From the NCBI RefSeq assembly GCF_029784165.1, contig NC_073695.1, positions 213,929,896 to 213,993,895 of the forward strand: a stretch of 64,000 nt of DNA, read 5' to 3'. The stretch's first letter is position 1; every line of letters starts with the position of its first letter. The position numbers and the translations under genes were made by a program. Under the pieces are notes generated by a model. It searched no databases and was not told the origin of the DNA. It saw only the letters and a list, made by a program, of their open reading frames with translations. The DNA comes from Wyeomyia smithii (lineage: Eukaryota > Arthropoda > Insecta > Diptera > Culicidae). Shown here one piece after another: positions 22,507 to 33,670 of this stretch.

Positions 22507-23373
22507 ATAACTTGAAATCGATCAACAACGTAACGATAACCCTAAATACACTTCAAAGTAAACCCGTTTCCAAAAAAATCAAAATTCAAATCAAATAAAA
22601 AAAAATCAAACATATTATTATTTATAGGTACCTAGAAATGATTAAAAAATAATAATTCTGGTTTCACCTATTGAACTTTCACCCTTATCGTTGTTTACGA
22701 CCGAATCCGGCTTTTGTTTAAAGAAATTATTCCGATCGAATTTCATATTCGTTCGCAATGGAGCTTTCGGAAGTTCGAATTGATTTTAACGAAAATGAAA
22801 ATGCAATCAATGCAACACTTCAGTTCGAATGTGGTACGGCCGTGAGCAAGAATAGGGATTATTTCAAAACAATCTCCCTTGTCCTCTTCACTGCCGTACC
22901 CAATGTTTGAAAAAAAAATCAATTCGAACGAATTGAAAAGTTTTTCTTATTTCGAATAAGCTCAATAAAGGGGTACTCGTGCGTTCGAATTGACTTGAAC
23001 AAACACAGGAACACTAATTTTCGATACTTTTATACCTACGTAGGTACGAAAATTATAATCAAATACCGAAACGGAATGTGTAACTAGCACCACCTAGGTT
23101 TTACTTCTTAGTGCTGATCTTGCAAGACTAGTCTTCTCGCTTCAAACATGATTAGCATAAAGTCTGTTAATTTGTCCTAATTCAACATCTATTCCATCTA
23201 TTTTTTAGCAGAAAAAAAAACATTAAATTAGTTCGTACTGTGTGAGCAGTACAAATCTATTTATAAGCAATCTTATCCAAGTACAACTTAAATGAATCCC
23301 AGTTTTGCTCTGTTTTCGATAACCAACCAAAGTTTAGATTACTTCCACAGAAGCTTTTAGCGATCATCATGAT
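22507..23373. other. intergenic upstream of the RpS26 3' end
   Basis: AT-rich, with several TTCGAATTGA-type words around 22770-23000 that form weak inverted pairs. No gene recognised. The 3' UTR of RpS26 occupies part of the right end. Confidence 0.5.
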
Positions 23374-24329
23374 CTACTTGCGCTGGGCATTTCCTTGTCG
23401 ATTCATGTCCTTCGGGAAGGCTCTCTGTGGCGGTGTACGGATTCTGCGTGCCTCTTTGGACCGGTTGCGCACCACCTTCGAGTGGATAGCACAAGATACA
23501 CAGTAGTGAAGCTTGGCATACAGCTTAGGCAACACATACGCTGGAAGCATAAAATAAGTATTATTAGTTATCTAATACTAAACTGGAATGCACAGTGATG
23601 TGCAAGCAAAGTAAAATGCTTCAGATAGCAAATATTTATATTATATATCATTTCATATAGTCAGGAATAGTTTTTCATCATGATAAATCATTATGATAAA
23701 AAAGCCGGTCATGTTTTATTTTTACACTGTAGACTAGAAGTAATTGTGATTTTGCAATTAACTTCGTATTATATTCCCACTAGTACTAAATTTGTATGGT
23801 CCAACATATTTTGATACGGCTTTTCTATCAAAGAGTGTCGATGAGACACATGAAATCACTACTATTTTAACAAACTCATACTTACAGCTATAAACTGAAG
23901 CATCTGAAATGTCTCGCACAGCAGCAGCTTCTACGATATTTCGGATCACGAATTTCTTAATAGCCTTATCCTTCGGTACGCATCGAGCACAGTTGGTGCA
24001 ACGCACGGCCTTGACATGGCCACGGTTGTGTTTGCAGCGTCCTCCATTACGCCTTTTCTTAGTCTACAATCAAAAATGAAAAACAAAATCAGAAAAAATG
24101 GTTTCGACCAACTTATTTACACCGGGACCGCCATATTTAAACACATGCCTGAAAGCACTCCTTGGAAGAGTTGAACTCCCTTTTTATATAAATCTTTTGC
24201 TAAATGACATGTTCATTTGAATTTACTACACTGCCTATGCTCAAACGTTTTCACATGTATTTTTACTCCAGAATAAAACAATATTTCACAGAAATCAAAT
24301 GAAATCGAGGATTTTTTTGGACTTACCAT
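23374..24329 (-). CDS. 40S ribosomal protein S26 (3 exons)
   Basis: CDS join(23374..23540, 23886..24063, 24327..24329) on the minus strand gives 115 residues, the normal length. The first coding exon contains only the ATG, followed directly by GTAAGT; the second begins TKKRRNGGRC. Conserved features: cysteines of the zinc site (RCTNCARC and HYCVSC), KKFVIRNIVEAAAVRD, YVLPKLYAKLHYCVSCAIHS and RTPPQR. S26 sits near the mRNA exit channel of the small ribosomal subunit. Upstream of the start on the minus strand is a pyrimidine-rich CTTTCTCTACTTCC, compatible with a TOP-type 5' UTR. The C-terminus ends NRQGNAQRK. Confidence 0.97.
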
Positions 24330-24552
24330 TTTGGTGACAGATTACTGAAAGAATCGCGGAAGTAGAGAAAGAGTAAGACGAGTGTGCACTCAGTTGCCGT
24401 TTTGTTGCTGACAGAACGTCATCGATATAAAATTAATCGATTGACAAGGGGCTCGCATATAAAATTACATAATATGTACACTCTAACGGGAATAACCTCA
24501 ACGATAACGTAGAAAATAGCTTGAATTTTGTTAACGAAAAAACCCAATATAA

Positions 24553-24685
24553 GGCAATCCACGACTCAGTTGTGATCACCTGATTTCAGTTTGTTTTCAA
24601 CTTTTGACAGCTTCAGGTATGTTCGAACGGTCGCAACTTGGATACAATCCGGATGAAAAAGCTTAAAAACAAGCGTTGCGGGTCG
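24553..24685. mobile_element. truncated MITE 'AAGGCAATCCACG', copy 3
   Basis: AAGGCAATCCACGACTCAGT and the following 110 bp match the left half of the 9198 copy. Similarity stops near AAAACAAGCGTTG. It is preceded by TA. Confidence 0.75.
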
Positions 24686-24877
24686 ATGAACACCAAAATC
24701 AAAATTTTATGCTTATGTCTACTATATAGTATGTAATTATCTAAAATCCAATCTTTCGCAAAGATACTCTGCATTGCAGAACCTTGTATGCTGATGCATC
24801 TTTGTATAACTTTCAGACATTAAACAACTTGCGTTTGATATTTGCAGAATGAAAAATATTCTAATGAAGTATACTGT

Positions 24878-24997
24878 CCCGCATAGTCAATAACCATAAA
24901 CGGATGATAATCCATATGGTTTAACGATACCCCATACAGTTGGGACAATAACCCGAACTAGTTGTTAGGCACGTTTTATGGTTATTGATTATGCGGG
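24878..24997. mobile_element. 120-bp TIR element
   Basis: CCCGCATAGTCAATAACCAT at the left and the complement ATGGTTATTGATTATGCGGG at the right; the TIRs are about 23 bp. Non-coding. Confidence 0.82.
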
Positions 24998-26258
24998 GTA
25001 CCAGAGAGTCAAGCCAAAAACATTTACCACTGTATTTTAGTGGTACGCAAAAAGGATAACAATCAGCAAAAGTACATTATTGTAAACGAAAGAATTGCAA
25101 CTTTTAATGAACTTAAGTTGTAATTAAACTCTGATATTTTCCATTACTTTTTGAATGTCCTGTCTGTTCAACTTCTTTTTACCAAAAAAAATTGATATAT
25201 ACATTGTGATAAATTTTTCCCATTCTACACGGATAGAACAGCAAGGTATATAACTTCACGCCACAAAGAACAATATCGATTTTCCAAACTCTATACTAAT
25301 TTCAACACATTTCTTGTTTATAAATATGCTGATAATATTTAAAAGAAGCAGATTTTCAACGGGTAATTAAAGAGAAAAAATCCGGCAACTCTGTACACAA
25401 CAAGTCGACGAAACTCTTGGTGTACACCAAACCATTTCCTGTTGTGCATACTGTCAGTTTTGAAATATTTCATTGTGTGTTTATTCTGTTTATCACTGTG
25501 GGATATCAATCATTATTGATTTGTTTGTTATACGATGATATCGTTTGTTGATCGTGGTTCCGATTGTGTTTTACTGTATTTGAGTGGAAAGAAAAAATCA
25601 TTTAATGTGGATTTTAACCGGAGTGATAAATGATAATAATAATTCGCTTTGTGTCAAATTTTAAAAACATCATTATTGTGGCCACTATAATCAAAGCAAA
25701 AAAAAACTATTGTAAGTTAATGATTCCTGAATTTAGATATTTTGTTAATAAATTGCGGTAATACAAGTCACTAGTAGAACATTTTAGTGAAAATTAAATC
25801 AGCATGTTTGGTGTTGATACTCATGTAAGTATAAAATTTTATGGAGTGCTTATCTGAAAGGGACTGCTATTTAGGCTACTCGTCAATCTCCCTAAAAATA
25901 CTATCGATCAGTCTTTCGAGTTTTTCAAATAAAATGATAACAAAAAACAGGTATGCAGTGAAGCAACTTCTACAACAGGTTTCTGTTCCATGCAGAAGAG
26001 TGTATGTATAAGTTCAAAAGCTTGGAAAGCGTATCAAAGCTCTACGATGCATTATACGTCTGTCATTGTCTTGTCAGTCGAAAGTCGAAGTCCAGATAAG
26101 AATTTTACTTCATTGTAAGCAGACGTGTTTTTCCCGTTAGATGTGTTTTTATAGCTTAAGCTTTATCGTATTTTGAGATTCACTTTCCCAAATTTTTAGC
26201 AAAAGTCTGTCAATTTTACAACATTTAATAATATACAAATACGGTACAACCTTTGATA

Positions 26259-27332
26259 ATGTCTGTTATTCGCGTGTTCACTCGTAACATGGCCACTGCG
26301 GCCAAGATTAATAACGTGGTAGTTATTGGTGGTGGTTTAATGGGTTCCGGAATTGCACAGGTAAGTCATATTATAATCAAAATGTTTAGAATAACACCAT
26401 GACTTGCCGTCTGGTAAAAGTCCGCAAGTCTAAAGGTCACCATACAAAATGATCATCTTGAATGCCGGCTGCCGAGGGGTTTTTGGATGCTTATCTAAGA
26501 TAACGCTTCTTTTCAGGTTGCAGCAGCTACAGGCCACAACGTTACTTTGGTGGAAGTTTCTGATCAACTAGTGAACAAGGCAGTAGCTGGAATCAAAAAA
26601 AGCTTAGAGCGGGTGGCCAAAAAACAATACAAAGACGATGCTTCGAAAGGTCAAGAATATATTGAGGGGACATTAAGCAAATTAAAGGGATCCTCGAAGT
26701 TAGAAGAATCGATCGAAAATACTGATCTTGTTATTGAAGCTATAGTTGAAAAAATTAATATCAAACATGAGCTGTTTGGTAAAATTGATTCGATTGCCCC
26801 GAAAAGTGCGATTTTTGCCAGTAACACGTCATCTTTATCAATTGGTGAAATTGGGTCCATCACGAAACGCGAAGATCGATTTGGAGGTCTACATTTTTTT
26901 AATCCAGTGCCCATGATGAAACTTCTTGAGGTTATCCGTACTGATAAAACATCTGAAGAAACGTACCAACAGCTAATGGAGTTTGGAAAACGAATGGGTA
27001 AAACTTGCATCACTTGCAAAGATACTCCTGGTTTCGTAGTAAATCGCCTGCTGGTACCTTATATGGCAGAAGCTGTTCGCCTTCTAGAGCGGGGCGATGC
27101 GAGTGCCAGAGATATTGACACAGCGATGAAACTGGGTGCTGGTTATCCCATGGGACCATTGGAATTAAGCGACTACGTTGGATTGGATACGACCAATAAT
27201 ATTCTGCAAGGATGGCATAAACAATTTCCAGATAATCCTTTGTTTACACCACCCAAGATATTGGAAAAACTAATTGCTGAAGGCAAATTTGGAATCAAAA
27301 CCGGCGAAGGTTTTTATTCATACAAGAAATAA
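26259..27332 (+). CDS. 3-hydroxyacyl-CoA dehydrogenase, mitochondrial (HADH-1)
   Basis: CDS join(26259..26360, 26517..27332) gives 305 residues (about 314 in mammals). The GT-AG intron falls between GIAQ and VAAATG. The enzyme oxidises L-3-hydroxyacyl-CoA with NAD+ in the third step of fatty-acid beta-oxidation in the mitochondrial matrix. N-terminal MSVIRVFTRNMATAAK looks like an import signal. The Rossmann motif is GGGLMGSG at 24-31. The catalytic block GLHFFNPVPMMKLLEV contains the active His, and NRLLVPYMAEAVRLLERG leads to the C-terminal dimerisation domain ending GEGFYSYKK. AATAAA is at 27371-27376. A paralogue lies 0.9 kb downstream in the same orientation. Confidence 0.97.
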
Positions 27333-27370
27333 GTTTCGGTTGTTTTACAGTTTGATTTACAAGAATGAAA

Positions 27371-27376
27371 AATAAA
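27371..27376 (+). terminator. HADH-1 poly(A) signal
   Basis: AATAAA 39 bp after the stop codon. Confidence 0.7.
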
Positions 27377-28256
27377 TTGCATTTGATTCAAGTTTATTTA
27401 TAATTGTCATGTCTGATACCGTATGGTGCCCGTTTACCGCTCAGTTAAGAGCGAAATTAATTTCAATGTCTCATAAAAAGTCCCGAAGCTATATTTTCAC
27501 TAGCAGTTTTGACTATTACATAGTTAAAATTATGTTTTTTTTTACAAAAAAAAAAACGACCTAATTATTAAACGGAAAGTTTTTTGTTAATAACTTGAAA
27601 CGTATTTACTTCTTGTGGCTACTTTCATGGAATATCATTAAATACATATGAGTCCGTTCACCGCTCACCATGGCTCCCTTTACCGCTCATGATTCAATAA
27701 GATATTATTGGAAGTTCGCATGGTTTTATACGATATAAAATAACATCAAATGGTATTTCGAATTATCCAGCATATTTACTCACATTTTAGTAGCGGTTTT
27801 TAGCGAAAAACATCTTATCAAAGAAAAGTGCTCCATGCAATTTTAGTTTAGTTTAGCTTCTCGTTGTCAGTCGATTTGAAACCCATATTTTGCCATATTA
27901 TGCTAATAAATATAGACAGTCTGAACAAAAGCGTGAAAAAGTTGTGAAAAAAGCAGAGCAAATTTCTAATACATACAGCTTTTCGCTTTAAATACGCATT
28001 GAGAATTGCTGATAAGTTTCAAAAATTATACTGAATTTATACGAACTGTCGGTCGATTTTTGCATTGACGTACATATATTGCAACTGAATATCACAATCA
28101 AAATCAAACTTAGCTAGTACGATTAGTAGCACACTAGAATTTGCGATTTAGAGCTATATAAGAATGTATTAATCTTATTAAACATTGCACTTTGTTACTT
28201 TCAGGATCTTTAATTGATCTATTATCTGCCTGTTATCTTTAAAATAAATCAATAAA
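27377..28256. other. spacer between HADH paralogues
   Basis: About 0.9 kb of AT-rich DNA with three TTTACCGCTCA/TTCACCGCTCA words (near 27434, 27657 and 27691). No gene is visible. It should contain the HADH-2 promoter. Confidence 0.5.
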
Positions 28257-29481
28257 ATGACGCCACCAATAAAATCTGTCGTTATAGTCGGAGCAGGAAC
28301 AATGGGGTCAGGAATAGCAATGGTACGTTTTATATCTCTTATTTTTTTTCAATGCGTTATCTGTGTAGGTTTGTGCAGGTCACATTGTTAGTTAACTAAT
28401 CTCAATTAAATCTTTTCAACATATTTAACATCATAATGGAATCTAGTAACAATACAATATTTATAGCTTTAGTATTAGTATCGAAACGATATGCTTGCAT
28501 GTCTACTGATAAAAGGGCTGATTCGGCGAATTATAAGAATTTTATTAGTTAATAAACAATTGTGCGTTACGTGGATCGTATTGCTTGAGCTTAATTTGAG
28601 AATAATTTGTAGGTTGCAGCAACAACAGGTCACAATACTACGTTAGTGGATATTGATCAGTCATTGCTAGATAAAGCCCGCTCGCAAATCGAGAAAAACA
28701 CCGACCGATTCGCACGCAAAACATTCAAAGCTGACCTGGACTCGGCCAAATCGTTTGTCTCGGAATCGTTATCGAATATTCGGTATACTCTTGGGTTGGA
28801 AGAAGCAGTCTCAAATGCGGATATTGTTATCGAAGCCATCGTGGAAAGCATGAAAATCAAGCAACAGTTGTTCAAACGGATTGATAATGTATGTTTCATT
28901 GATCTAGAGAATGCATATTAGTTACAGTAATTAATATTTGATAGATTGCTCCGCCACATGTGATTTTCGTAAGCAACACATCTTCCCTGTCCATACAGGA
29001 AATGGGAGAAGTTACGAAGCGACAAGATCGATTCGCTGGATTACACTTTTTCAATCCGGTGCCTTTAATGAAGCTGATCGAAGTAATAAAAACCGATAAA
29101 ACTTCAGAGGAAACATTTGCAACTTTAATGGCGTTTGGAGGCAGCTTGGGGAAAACGTGTATCAAATGCAAGGACACGCCAGGGTTTATTGTCAATCGTT
29201 TACTCTTCTCCTTGACCTCGGAAGCACAGCAAATGCTGGAACGCGGCGACGCAACAGCTAGGGATATTGACATGGCCACTAAACTTGGTCTGGGACATCC
29301 AATGGGACCCTTTGAACTAATGGACATGGTTGGATTGGACGTTACCTTAAGTATTATGCAAGAACGTCAGTCTCGTTTCCCTGATGATCCGAGATCTAAA
29401 CCAAGCCCCATACTAGAGAAAATGGTGGCTTCAGGAAAACTTGGTGTTAAAAGCGGTGAAGGATTTTATAATTATAAATGA
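28257..29481 (+). CDS. 3-hydroxyacyl-CoA dehydrogenase paralogue (HADH-2)
   Basis: CDS join(28257..28322, 28613..28888, 28945..29481) gives 292 residues. Introns are GT-AG with consistent phase. The first intron (GIAM|VAATTG) is in exactly the same place as in HADH-1, showing tandem duplication. The second intron (within RIDN|IAPP) is not in HADH-1. Key motifs are kept: GAGTMGSG (12-19), GLHFFNPVPLMKLIEV, CKDTPGFIVNRLL and the C-terminal KSGEGFYNYK. Unlike HADH-1, the protein begins MTPPIKSVVIVG directly at the Rossmann strand, with no visible import signal. It may therefore be cytosolic or have another upstream start. AATAAA lies at 29551-29556. Confidence 0.94.
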
Positions 29482-29550
29482 AAGGTGATTGGGAAATGAT
29501 GAAAATGGTTGAAGGTAAAACTACGGGGTGAAAAAAATTTTATGAGACTT

Positions 29551-29556
29551 AATAAA
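29551..29556 (+). terminator. HADH-2 poly(A) signal
   Basis: AATAAA 70 bp after the stop codon. Confidence 0.65.
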
Positions 29557-30425
29557 CACTATTATCTCTATAATTTTCAAAAAACTCCTTTGCGTTCTTC
29601 CGTTTGAAAGTAGTTATGAAAGAAATCTGTATAATTTCAGTTAGTTAAAAAAACTAGTTTGGAATTACATCCGAAAAAGACATGTATTATTCAACTACAG
29701 AAAGTTATCTAAATATATCTTTCATGTATGAAGTCACTCATCAAATCTTCATTTAATAATACGCTCCTTCGGGAACATTTTTCTTTTTTTTGTATTCAAC
29801 AATTGCTTTTTCTTCCATAAATAATTATTTAGCTGTGAGTAGGTTTTTATTCGCTCTCTATGATCATAAACAATCCAACAAAAAACTTCGGTCGATGAGC
29901 TCAACATCTTATTTGTAAAAAACGGTGTTCACTTCGCTAGGCGGCTGAAAACTGATTAATCGACCTCTCTAGTCAAAACATTGACATTCAACTAGGCGGA
30001 TATGCAATACCTTTCATGCTTAAATCTTATCACTCGGTGCGCTATGATATTGATATCCGAATGTTTTACTCTGTTCCGCTTACGACGCTGTAGATCACAT
30101 GATTCATAGCAATAATTCCAGCAAGATTTAGGCTACTGGATAAAGCCATTTTGCGATAAAGCATTTAACGATAAATGGGTATCTTTTGCACGCGAATATT
30201 TTCTTATTCGGCAACCTGTAAACTCTGTCGTTATTCCGTTTCAATTGATAGCAGTCGCTTTTGGAGACACAGCGATTGATAGTCTGAATTGTCTAATATA
30301 ATATATATTATCATCTTTCAACCACAGTTATGAGTCACATTCATCGGCAACTTAAGCTTCCACCTTACCAAAAAAAGAAAAATCATGCCCGCTGTTTAGA
30401 AGGTCAGTCTACTCGCATCTTAAAA
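29557..30425. other. intergenic upstream of IPMK
   Basis: About 0.87 kb, AT-rich, with no recognised repeat or gene. The IPMK promoter should be in its right half. Confidence 0.5.
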
Positions 30426-31764
30426 ATGTCATCCAGCCAGGAGTACCCGGTTTTACCCGAAGGTTTGCAACCAATGGAAAATCAAGTGGCGGGGCACAAT
30501 TTTCAACAGGGTACAAAAAATTTAGGTAATTTATTGTTTTTATGTACCATAACGTTTATAACGTTTTTTTTTGTAGGTTTATTAAAAAATATAGTCGACG
30601 GATCCCTTTTGAAGCCAGCCGGAAAACTGCTATGTGGAGCTCGAGAAATTAAATTCTACGAGCAAGTCCAAGCTGCTACCAACGAAACAGATTTGGTTCC
30701 TCTGAAGGAAATAATTCCACAGTACATGGGACATTTGAAGCTGGAAATAGACGGTAGAGCTGTGCAATTTTTGAAGTTGTCCGATTTGACCCATGGTATG
30801 CTGGAACCATGTATTATGGACGTTAAAATCGGATGTCAAACCTGGGACCCATTAGCAAACGCGGAAAAACGGAATGCAGAGGAATCTAAGTATCAAGCCT
30901 GCAAGCAAAATTTGGGCTTATGCATACCAGGCTTTCAAGTTTATTCGCTCAGCAATGGTCGCATTATGCGGTATGGTAAAGAATACGGCAAAAAATTAAC
31001 GGAAGTTACTGTTAAAGACGGTTTGTAGATATGCTATCGTTTTTTTTTTAATTTTTCTAACATTCGTGTTTTGACAGCATTCCGCAAGTTCCTAAATGCT
31101 GAAAGTGGCTTATGTCGACAGTTGTTGATTCAGTTTTTGTCTGATCTTTGGACTATACAGAAATGGGCCCGAACACAAACCACGTTTCGGCTCTATGCTA
31201 GTTCCGTCCTGTTAGTATATGATGCGCGTCGTCTCAAACCGACGTTGCAACATCAATCCAAGAGTCTGAATAGTTATAATGGCATACCAAGTGGTAACAA
31301 TTCGTGCCCTAATAGCCCCACCGAAGTAAACAGTAGTGCGAATAAGCAACGTGTAGGTTCTAGCTCACCCTCGTCTGTTTCACCCACTGGTGCAGACAGT
31401 AGGGTGGAGCCTTTACAGCATTATTTCAAAATTCAAAGGAGTCATTCGGCCATGCACAACTATGAAGAGGTAAGAAAAAATATATATCATTTGAATTTTC
31501 ATAATTTTCGTTTCTTTTTTGTCTAAAAAGGAAATGAAGGGAATGCGCGAGAATTATATCCTAATGCGAGATAATCTGGTTGGTTCATATGATAACAAAG
31601 TGTGGGCCAGTGCTCGCATGATTGACTTTGCGCATGTGTTTCCAAACGAGGAAAGTACTATCGATAACAACTATCTACAGGGCATAGACAGTTTAGTCAA
31701 AATTTTTGAATGTTTTCTAAGAGAGTGCGAATCGGAGAATGCCCCCAAGCCGGGTGTACCATAG
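30426..31764 (+). CDS. inositol polyphosphate multikinase (4 exons)
   Basis: CDS join(30426..30525, 30577..31020, 31078..31469, 31531..31764) gives 389 residues. The family phosphorylates inositol tris- and tetrakisphosphates toward IP5, mostly in the nucleus. Motifs: LPEGLQPMENQVAGH near the N-terminus; the kinase signature PCIMDVKIG at 111-119; the KDAFRKFLN junction; YASSVLLVYD; and the metal-binding MIDFAHVFP at 342-350. The region between YDARR and EEMKGM is Ser/Asn-rich and variable, as in other members. The first intron is only 51 bp and in frame, so it would be translatable if retained. An in-frame ATG at 30330 would add 32 residues; I prefer 30426 because the homologous block begins soon after. 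AATAAA is at 32054-32059. Confidence 0.93.
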
Positions 31765-33670
31765 ACATGCTTCATACTTCTTTGTCAAAATGAAAATATG
31801 TTGTTTAAGTCGCTGTATTTGGACCAGTTTTCGTCGTGATCTTAGATCACTCAATATCAATTAAGCCTAGCACAAGATAGTTGACTGAAAAACTGACTGC
31901 GGCGGAGTAAATTGTTTTCCATTTATTATTTTCTTTACCTAAAATATAGCATAATTTTGCGCAAGCCATGATGACAGACAAAGATATTTATGGTATTATT
32001 AACAGCTACGCTTCAGACCGGTACTTTCAATTAGACATTACAATTGGTTTTACAATAAATCCCAGTTCCATTTTTTACGAAGAATGTTTGAATTAAAAGA
32101 TATATCATTATTGATTGACAAAAGAAAGAAAGCCGTCAAAATTCCAAGAAATGCCAGTTCTCTTATGAATAAGTGATTTTAATAACTGGAAAGTTAGTTC
32201 AGTTTTGTATCGTACGCCCCTTCACACATTCAATCACGATAAGATTCATATCAACTGTTACGTCCTATTTGAGTAACACCCTAATTAAACCGAAGGTTCT
32301 AGCTCTACCTTCACTCGAAATTAAGCGTTACACGTGGAAACATGTCTTATTTTATCATTGATTTGAAGTTTATTTTCTGCTGTAGGTTGGTAGAATTTTG
32401 GAAGCTCTTCCTTTTGGCTGCTGCACTGATCTCTTTGAACCCTTTTTGGACTGGTCGTGGCGTGACTTGAATGAATCTGAGTGCGCATGGGGTCAGCACC
32501 TCTTACCAATGTTTCTGTGTGGCCATCATAGCGCTAATCTATCTAGGGTGAAGTAAACGATTTTGTTTCGGTGGTTCAAGCATCATAAAAATGCGTACGG
32601 TCCAATACAACTTGTGCCCTGAAACTTTTTAAACCAGCCTTTTTTACTTTTCTGCGGGTAGAGGAATGCTACACTGCTATCGTTGCGCTTATTTCGTGCT
32701 CCACTCGAAAAGATTTCACTACTATTCGCAAATCAAATTCAAACTAATTCGAGAAGTTATTTAGAATAAATCCACAGTTCAGTCAACTCAGGAGTGGCAT
32801 AGCTAAGATTACTGTCCCAAATAAGTCTAAGCTGAGAACCACAGACAAGTGGCTTAGCAAAAACCCGCGTATTCCACTAAAATTTGAAATCAATCAATGA
32901 AATAAATCAAATTACGGAATGTTTCTCAACCCAAGTATTATTAAAAAATCATAGTTAATTAACTGTTTTTTAATTTCAAACTCAACAAAAATAATAAGAA
33001 ACGTCCATCATCATTTGCCTACAATAAGAAGATTTATTCAACTCATTCATCGCATTGCTTGCATTCTACCGTTTTACGTCAAGTTCAAGCGCACACTCAA
33101 TCGACCGCGAAGTACGTTCGCACGAATGCATTACACCGCCAGTTAGCGGTCCTATACAACACGGAAGGCATAACACATTTGTAAAATTTACATTCACCCC
33201 GATGGCGGTGCTAGAATTTCAATGCTTCGGGATTGTCTAAGTTTTGTTGTTCTGGTGGCCTAGGTAATGAACGACGCTGTATTTAGCGCCCATCTGTACT
33301 AGCTTGCTGGCTTTCAGCCAAGAAACTGGATTCAACTATGACTTGGTGGCTGCCTAACTTGTGCGACTATATTCTGGCGGGCTTTATGTGCCATTGATTA
33401 TTGGCAGTATTTGCTACGAGTGAAAACGAAAACAAAAATTTTTAATATATATAAAACAGACAGGTAATAACATAAGGTAGCTTAATTTTCCCAACACAAT
33501 CTAGTATTACTAGCATTGGTGTCAGGAAGTATGTAATGAATGCAAATGTACTCGTATTTCGTTGTATATATGAAATGCTAGAAGGCAACTGCATCTTTTG
33601 ATGTTATATGCTGATGGATTGGTATGTTCGTTTTTGATCTGGACGGGATCTTAAGTGTTTGATCTGTTTC
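31765..33670. other. 3' flanks of IPMK and the oxoglutarate carrier
   Basis: This lies between two convergent genes. The IPMK poly(A) signal AATAAA is at 32054. A minus-strand AATAAA at 33033-33038 (TTTATT on +) would give the carrier a roughly 630-bp 3' UTR. No other gene is seen. Confidence 0.5.

Larger units (their letters stand above)
24330..26258. other. intergenic between RpS26 and HADH-1
   Basis: Contains a partial MITE (24553-24685) and a 120-bp TIR element (24878-24997), listed separately. The rest is AT-rich with no recognised gene. The two flanking genes are divergent, so promoters for both lie here; there is no obvious TATA box next to either start. Confidence 0.5.

Noticed and set aside
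30330..30425. Upstream ATG as the IPMK start
   Set aside because: It adds 32 residues that match nothing known in the family; kept only as an alternative.
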